25,023 nt of DNA from a virus, in the IMG/VR virus record IMGVR_UViG_3300032331_004459, positions 1 to 25,023 of that record; one strand, 5' to 3'. The stretch's first letter is position 1; each line of letters begins with the position of its first letter. The notes beneath the pieces are model-generated. The model saw nothing but the letters and a program-made list of their open reading frames with translations, did no database searches and had not been told where the DNA came from. Of this stretch, positions 20,720 to 25,023 are shown piece by piece. A program made the position numbers and the translations under genes.

Positions 20720-21076
20720 ATGGACAAAATACTTCTAGCCCTTCAACGCAAATATCCCAACATCAAAGCTGGGGATTATGAACTTGTTTTGTCGCCTTAT
20801 AATAACCAATATATTGTAACAAAATGGTTGCTAAATGATGCACCTCCATCATCTTCGGAAATTTATAATTTGTTATCACAAGATGAAACAAATTTTAAAT
20901 GGGCTGTAATACGGGAAAAAAGGAATCGTCTGTTACAAGAGAGTGATTGGACTCAAAGTGCGGATAGTCCTGTAAATCGCCAGACATGGGCAGAATATCG
21001 TCAAAAACTCCGGGATATAACAGAAGCATTTCCTTCTCCTGATGATGTTGTTTGGCCCACACCTCCTGGTCAATAA
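20720..21076 (+). CDS. Phage tail assembly chaperone-type protein
   Basis: This is a 118-residue protein. The C-terminal half is diagnostic: REKRNRLLQESDWTQSADSP, then TWAEYRQKLRDITEAFPSP and VVWPTPPG. This matches the Phage_tail_APC-type pattern 'R..LL.ETDWTQL.DAP....AWA.YRQALRD......FP....WP..P'. Such proteins often follow a fibre gene and help fold or assemble it. Here the gene begins only a few bases after the stop of the C1q-like fibre and precedes the beta-propeller array. Confidence 0.85.
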   Translation: MDKILLALQRKYPNIKAGDYELVLSPYNNQYIVTKWLLNDAPPSSSEIYNLLSQDETNFKWAVIREKRNRLLQESDWTQSADSPVNRQTWAEYRQKLRDITEAFPSPDDVVWPTPPGQ

Positions 21077-21083
21077 TTATAAA

Positions 21084-21110
21084 AATCCTTCAGTGTTTCT
21101 GAAGCAGGTT
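21084..21110 (+). terminator. Possible weak terminator or hairpin
   Basis: CTTCAG-TGTTT-CTGAAG (21088-21104) followed by CAGGTTTTG. The T-run is short, so read-through into the propeller genes is likely. Confidence 0.3.
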
Positions 21111-21113
21111 TTG

Positions 21114-21121
21114 AATAAATA
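21114..21121 (+). promoter_or_regulatory. Late-type octamer AATAAATA six bases before ATG 21128
   Basis: One mismatch to TATAAATA, followed by AATTAT and the ATG. Confidence 0.42.
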
Positions 21122-21127
21122 AATTAT

Positions 21128-22450
21128 ATGCCTATTACTCTTGCATTATCTGGTGCAAAAATGGCCCGGGATCTGGGCGTTACCCGTGATTTTTTATCAT
21201 CTAACGTAGCTGCAACCAGCAAGATACAACAAGTAGCTAGTGACCGATTTTTGGGTCGTAATATGTCAGCAGGCACTGGCAACTCACAACAAGTACAACC
21301 TTGGTATGATGTACAGGTTCCAGATTGGACAACTGGGGCACATATAACCAACTGGAGTACTTTGCAATATTATCTGAGCAGTGTGGCCGCAACAAATAAC
21401 AAATCAAACACCGACATAACTTTGCGATATTTTGGACCACAAATAACACCCAGTTTGGGTAATGGTGCACTTTACGCAGGAGTGTTGGCTCCTAACGGAA
21501 AAATATATTATCCAGGAACTAACAGCAGTATATTCTGTGTGTTAGACCCAAATACTGAAACATTTTCCACTTATGCTGGATTTGCTGGAGTTGTTGGAGA
21601 ATCATATGGAGGTGTATTGGCTCCCAACGGAAAAATATATTGCACACCCGGAAATAGTTCACTTCTTAAAGTCATTGATCCTTCCAACAATACAGTAACT
21701 GTTATAAACAGCACTTTTCCAAAAGGACCAGATAATACTAATGTTTATTACATTGGATATCAAGGAGGTGTTCTTGCTCCGAATGGTAAAATTTATTTCA
21801 TACCTAATTGGATAAACAGCAATACCAGCACAAGAAACACTATTATGCGGGTTGTGGATCCCACCAATGATACTGTTTCCAGCATAAATGGTGTGTACGG
21901 TGGTCATATATCAGGTTGTGTGGCTCCTAATGGTAAAATCTATTGTGCTCCAACCAATTATAGCGTCATAAGCATCATAGATCCTTCCACGTCAACTGTG
22001 AGCAGTATTTTTGCACCAGGCACAAGTGGAACAGGATTTGCATTAGCTCCTAATGGAAAATTATATAGCATATCATCTGTTACTGGTAATAGTTTTCTGG
22101 TGGTGAATCCTGCCACAGACACATGTACAACTTATCCTGCTGTTGTGGGTTATATTGGACAAGTGTTGGGTCCGGATGGAAGAATATATGGAGTAAATTA
22201 TAATGCATCAACTGGAACATTTGTTGGTATAATTGATCCAGACACAGACACATTCACGACCCTTTCCAATGTGGGAATCAGCATGGTAAATGCCAGCTAT
22301 ACAACTGGGTTGCTTCATCCTAATGGAAAAATTTATTTTGGACCTCATGTTTCTGCATCATCGTCTCTCCCGTTTTTAAGTTTAAATTTTAATACAAACA
22401 ATAATTTTAATAAAAACGTTTGCGTTAGTCCATTTTATAACAAAGCTTAA
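21128..22450 (+). CDS. Tail-fibre adhesin with seven-bladed beta-propeller, copy 1
   Basis: This is a 440-residue protein. The N-terminal ~50 residues (GAKMARDLGVTRDFL, SKIQQVASDRFLGRNMSAGT) match the 'VTT.KI..I....LGR.S.GTG' attachment segment common in phage fibres. A linker with VPDWTTG and LRYFGPQ follows. Seven repeats come next, each of the type 'GVLAPNGKIYxxP...V..IDP..NTV'; later ones drift to ALAPNGKLYSIS, VLGPDGRIYGVN and LLHPNGKIYFGP. Seven units fit one closed propeller. The end is NNNFNKNVCVSPFYNKA. It probably binds a host surface receptor. The propeller type is read from repeat count only. Confidence 0.78.
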   Translation: MPITLALSGAKMARDLGVTRDFLSSNVAATSKIQQVASDRFLGRNMSAGTGNSQQVQPWYDVQVPDWTTGAHITNWSTLQYYLSSVAATNNKSNTDITLRYFGPQITPSLGNGALYAGVLAPNGKIYYPGTNSSIFCVLDPNTETFSTYAGFAGVVGESYGGVLAPNGKIYCTPGNSSLLKVIDPSNNTVTVINSTFPKGPDNTNVYYIGYQGGVLAPNGKIYFIPNWINSNTSTRNTIMRVVDPTNDTVSSINGVYGGHISGCVAPNGKIYCAPTNYSVISIIDPSTSTVSSIFAPGTSGTGFALAPNGKLYSISSVTGNSFLVVNPATDTCTTYPAVVGYIGQVLGPDGRIYGVNYNASTGTFVGIIDPDTDTFTTLSNVGISMVNASYTTGLLHPNGKIYFGPHVSASSSLPFLSLNFNTNNNFNKNVCVSPFYNKA

Positions 22451-22456
22451 TAAGTA
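22449..22456 (+). promoter_or_regulatory. Weak late-type octamer AATAAGTA five bases before ATG 22462
   Basis: It matches TATAAATA at six positions, with spacer ATTTT. Confidence 0.3.
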
Positions 22457-22461
22457 ATTTT

Positions 22462-22620
22462 ATGCATATAACCCCCGAATTATCCGCTGCTAAGATGAGA
22501 CGCAATTTAGGTGTAACCACCGTAAAATTCGCGAATATTAGTGTCACCACTGATAATATACAATTAAATAATAATTGGAATTTAAACGTAGCCACAAACC
22601 CCAATTTCAATAAAAATTAA
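22462..22620 (+). CDS. Miniature fibre ORF (52 residues) lacking the propeller
   Basis: It begins HITPELSAAKMRRNLGVTTV and KFANISVTTDNIQ, nearly the same as the start of the gene at 23936; by eye about 14 bases differ in the first ~100. It then passes directly to an Asn-rich end (NNNWNLN..NFNKN) reminiscent of the Asn-rich C-terminal region of the propeller genes. The propeller body is missing. It could be a remnant of an internally deleted copy or a working short protein. It has its own octamer five bases upstream, and the frame is intact. Confidence 0.6.
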   Translation: MHITPELSAAKMRRNLGVTTVKFANISVTTDNIQLNNNWNLNVATNPNFNKN

Positions 22621-22623
22621 ATA
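22616..22623 (+). promoter_or_regulatory. Late-type variant ATTAAATA five bases before ATG 22629
   Basis: It matches six positions, with spacer AAAAC. It overlaps the stop of the miniature ORF. Confidence 0.35.
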
Positions 22624-22628
22624 AAAAC

Positions 22629-23927
22629 ATGAGCAACGCAACAGATCTGGCAAAAATGGCACGAGATAACGGAATAGAAACCCGTAAACTCGCGGATAAT
22701 TCTTTTAGCACCGACAAAATTTTTCAAATAGGGCAAGGAGAATTTATAGGCCGGAATAATCTGCAAACTGGAAATGGAAACGTAACCCCTACACAAAGCT
22801 TTCCAGATATTAGTCTGACCAGTCCTCTGAGCGCACCCTTCAATGCTACCACAGCATGGAGCAGTTTGAGTGCATATATTAATCAGGTTGTTGCTACGAA
22901 TACAAGTCCAGCCACTGCAGTTTATTTTGAATATTTTGGTAGTTTTTCTGGTACTCAATCTCTTAATGGTGGTGTATTGGCTCCTAATGGAAATATATAT
23001 TGTGCTCCTTATGATGGAAATGTTTGTGTCATTATAAATCCAAATAATAACACAACAAGTACATTTGGTTCTTTCCCTGCTGCATTTGTAGGAGGAAATA
23101 AATATAGTGGTGGTGTATGTGCTCCTAACGGAAAAATATATTTTACTCCTGGAAGAAATAGTATTGCAGTTGTAATAGATCCATCAAATAATACTGTAAC
23201 AAATTTTGGAACTTTGCCTCCTGCGGTAGCATCAGATAATTATGTTACAAGTGTCGTTGCACCCAACGGAAAAATATATATGATTCCTTATGATGCAACC
23301 GTGTTTGCTTATATTGATCCATCAAACAATAGCGTAACAACATTTGGAAATGCACCAGCTACCGGAAATAAATTTGCAACAGGTGTTTTGGCTCCTAATG
23401 GAAAAATTTATTGCATTCCTAGAAATTTAACTGTTGTATATATTATTGATCCAAGTAATAATACAGTTTCTAGTTTTGGAACTTTTATAAACTTAGCAGA
23501 CAGTTATGGAGCAGCTGTATTGGCACCTAACGGAAAAATTTATTGCATTCCTACAGCTACCACAATATGCACTTTAATAGATCCGAATAATAACACAATA
23601 ACAACATTTGGAAATTTTTCAGCGAGTGGCGGTACTCTTAAGTTTGGTGGTGGAACTTTAATGTCTAATGGCAAAATACTCTGTGTACCTTATTACGCAA
23701 CATTAGCTTCTGTAATTGATCCGTCAAATAATACAATTTTAACTTTTGGATCATTTGCTGGAGGATCCACACCTACAAATGCAGATTATATAGGAGGTAT
23801 ACAGGCTCCGAATGGAAAAATATATCTGATTCCTCATAATGCATCACAAGCATTAGCATTGATTCCTCAAGTAAATAATAATTTTAATATAAATTTTTGT
23901 CTTAGTCCTTTCTATAACAGAAGTTAA
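22629..23927 (+). CDS. Tail-fibre adhesin with seven-bladed beta-propeller, copy 2
   Basis: This is a 432-residue protein. The N-terminal segment (AKMARDNGIETRKLADNSFS, TDKIFQIGQGEFIGR) corresponds to the attachment segment of its neighbours. Seven regular repeats follow, such as VLAPNGNIYCAPYDG, VCAPNGKIYFTPGRN, VVAPNGKIYMIPYDA and VLAPNGKIYCIPRNL, separated by IDPSNNTVTTFG-type strands. The sixth drifts to TLMSNGKILCVPYYA. The end is NNNFNINFCLSPFYNRS, matching copy 1. Repeats here are the most uniform of the three copies, which may reflect recent repeat exchange. The product is a likely receptor-binding fibre. Confidence 0.78.
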   Translation: MSNATDLAKMARDNGIETRKLADNSFSTDKIFQIGQGEFIGRNNLQTGNGNVTPTQSFPDISLTSPLSAPFNATTAWSSLSAYINQVVATNTSPATAVYFEYFGSFSGTQSLNGGVLAPNGNIYCAPYDGNVCVIINPNNNTTSTFGSFPAAFVGGNKYSGGVCAPNGKIYFTPGRNSIAVVIDPSNNTVTNFGTLPPAVASDNYVTSVVAPNGKIYMIPYDATVFAYIDPSNNSVTTFGNAPATGNKFATGVLAPNGKIYCIPRNLTVVYIIDPSNNTVSSFGTFINLADSYGAAVLAPNGKIYCIPTATTICTLIDPNNNTITTFGNFSASGGTLKFGGGTLMSNGKILCVPYYATLASVIDPSNNTILTFGSFAGGSTPTNADYIGGIQAPNGKIYLIPHNASQALALIPQVNNNFNINFCLSPFYNRS

Positions 23928-23930
23928 ATA
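23923..23930 (+). promoter_or_regulatory. Late-type variant GTTAAATA five bases before ATG 23936
   Basis: Identical octamer to the one before the ATPase gene at 18172, with the same five-base spacing (ATTTT). Confidence 0.38.
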
Positions 23931-23935
23931 ATTTT

Positions 23936-25023
23936 ATGCCAATAACCCCCGCACTTTCCGCTGCCAAGATGAGACGCAATTTAGGTGTACCCACCGTCAA
24001 ATTGGCGAATAATAGCGTCACAACCGATAAGATTCAGCAATTACAGGACAGCCGTTTTCTGGGTCGTACCAGCAGCGGAACAGGAAATGCAGAACAGGTA
24101 AACCAGTTTCTACACATGCAAGTTCCGGGTTGGACAAATGGTGCATCATATACAAATTTTTCAAGCATAAGTTCACACATTAAAGGTTTGCAATTAAGCA
24201 ATAAAAATATTTCTATTAGTGCCGCAACATTTGAAATTTATGGTTCTGGTGCATTTCCAGGAACAAGTGCATTTACTGGTGGAACAATTGCACCGAATGG
24301 AAAAATATATCTTGCACCTTATACGGCTACAGTTGGTTATGTTATAAATCCTTCAGATAATACCATAGGTACGTTTGGACCTATTCAAGCAAATGCTAGT
24401 GGGAAATATCAAGGAAGTGTGTTGGCACCTAACGGTAAAATATATTGTATTCCTGATGGTAATACAGCTGTAGCAATATTGGATCCAAGTAATAATACAG
24501 TCTCAAGCATAATAGGACCTGTAGGATCCGACAAATGTGCAGGAGGTGCATTAGGTTCAAGCGGAAAAATATATTGTTTTCCTACAAATATTAATAATTT
24601 TATATTTGTTATAAATCCCGCGAATGACACAATCAGTAGCATTTCATTGCCATCAACAGGAGGATATGCTCGAGCAATTACATTACGAAATGGAAGAGTA
24701 TTTAGCTCTCCTATTCCAGGATACGGAATAACTTTGATGCGGGTTGTTGATCCTTCTGATGATAGTGTCAGCAGTTATGCCATAACAGATACTTCCTTAA
24801 TTGCAGGTTCCTTTACATCTGAACAAGCACAAAATGGAAAAATACTACTTGTTCCTAGTAATGGTAATGTAATAGGTGTCATTGATCCCGATAATAATTT
24901 TGCAATAAGCACTTATTCAACTGGAGGATTGAATGGTTGCCAACATCCAACAAAATTAGCTAATGGAAAAATTTTCACAACATCTGGTTCTCAAACATTG
25001 ATTGCTTGGATCGATCCAGATGA
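23936..25023 (+). CDS. Tail-fibre adhesin with beta-propeller, copy 3, cut by the right edge
   Basis: The frame is open from ATG 23936 to the last base, 362 codons without a stop. The N-terminus (PITPALSAAKMRRNLGVPTV, VTTDKIQQLQDSRFLGRTSS) is the clearest version of the attachment segment. The linker has VPGWTNG and FEIYGSG. Six repeats are visible, from TIAPNGKIYLAPYT and VLAPNGKIYCIPDG to more divergent ones (LRNGRVFSSP, QNGKILLVP, LANGKIFTTS). A seventh blade and the conserved C-terminal tail would be expected just outside the window. The product is a likely receptor-binding fibre. Confidence 0.78.
   Translation, partial: MPITPALSAAKMRRNLGVPTVKLANNSVTTDKIQQLQDSRFLGRTSSGTGNAEQVNQFLHMQVPGWTNGASYTNFSSISSHIKGLQLSNKNISISAATFEIYGSGAFPGTSAFTGGTIAPNGKIYLAPYTATVGYVINPSDNTIGTFGPIQANASGKYQGSVLAPNGKIYCIPDGNTAVAILDPSNNTVSSIIGPVGSDKCAGGALGSSGKIYCFPTNINNFIFVINPANDTISSISLPSTGGYARAITLRNGRVFSSPIPGYGITLMRVVDPSDDSVSSYAITDTSLIAGSFTSEQAQNGKILLVPSNGNVIGVIDPDNNFAISTYSTGGLNGCQHPTKLANGKIFTTSGSQTLIAWIDPD

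Noticed and set aside
21128-25023. CRISPR-like or minisatellite DNA repeats
   Set aside because: The repeated GCTCCTAATGGAAAAATATAT-type units are coding repeats (APNGKIY) at the ~45-residue spacing of propeller blades, with no spacers or leader.

Overview
The window reads as part of a tailed, lytic-type bacteriophage genome that is AT-rich outside one gene. It looks distantly T4-like. The support is a phage-type class Ia ribonucleotide reductase pair (nrdA, nrdB), a phage tRNA, several free-standing HNH-AP2 endonucleases, tail-fibre genes with a tail assembly chaperone, and copies of the T4 late promoter octamer TATAAATA. No integrase, repressor or ordinary bacterial housekeeping operon is visible. 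The host cannot be read from the sequence. Canonical Shine-Dalgarno sites and one host-like exported protein (14717-15013) point loosely to a proteobacterium, which is an inference.

Layout. (1) 1-650: end of a small conserved gene cut by the left edge, plus a coupled 46-residue ORF. (2) 651-1260: non-coding stretch with a run of hairpins, a tRNA-Gln(UUG) on the minus strand and a compact structured element. (3) 1261-2730: a small unknown gene, then a clearly more GC-rich DUF932 gene with its own ribosome site and a strong terminator. (4) 2941-7562, minus strand: a leftward operon under a sigma70-like promoter (about 7618-7645). It carries small proteins, two helical-repeat proteins, a cytidylyltransferase, a PD-(D/E)XK-like nuclease and two HNH-AP2 endonucleases. 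(5) 7778-11139: nrdA and nrdB. (6) 11149-14244, minus strand: a WC-domain protein overlapping a third helical-repeat protein, another HNH-AP2 endonuclease and two small proteins. (7) 14311-15013: an EF-hand protein and a small exported protein, then a bidirectional terminator. (8) 15089-18142, minus strand: small proteins, a Nudix hydrolase, a lysine-tailed protein, a large second WC-domain protein and a 44-residue GTG-start gene. (9) 18172-25023: an AAA ATPase, a tail-fibre protein with a C1q-like end, a tail assembly chaperone, and a tandem array of seven-bladed beta-propeller fibre proteins. The array has a miniature copy between the first two propellers, and the third propeller runs off the right edge.

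Two patterns stand out. First, starts fall into two classes. A few genes have strong Shine-Dalgarno sites (1678, 3126, 7562, 15289). Many others lack one but carry TATAAATA or a close variant a fixed short distance (most often 5 bases) before the start codon. If this is a T4-type late promoter, those mRNAs would begin at or next to the start codon and be leaderless. Second, the three beta-propeller genes share an N-terminal attachment segment, and the two complete ones share a C-terminal tail, while the propellers differ. This looks like a receptor-binding diversification array. The three helical-repeat proteins and two WC-domain proteins form a further paralogous set of unknown function.
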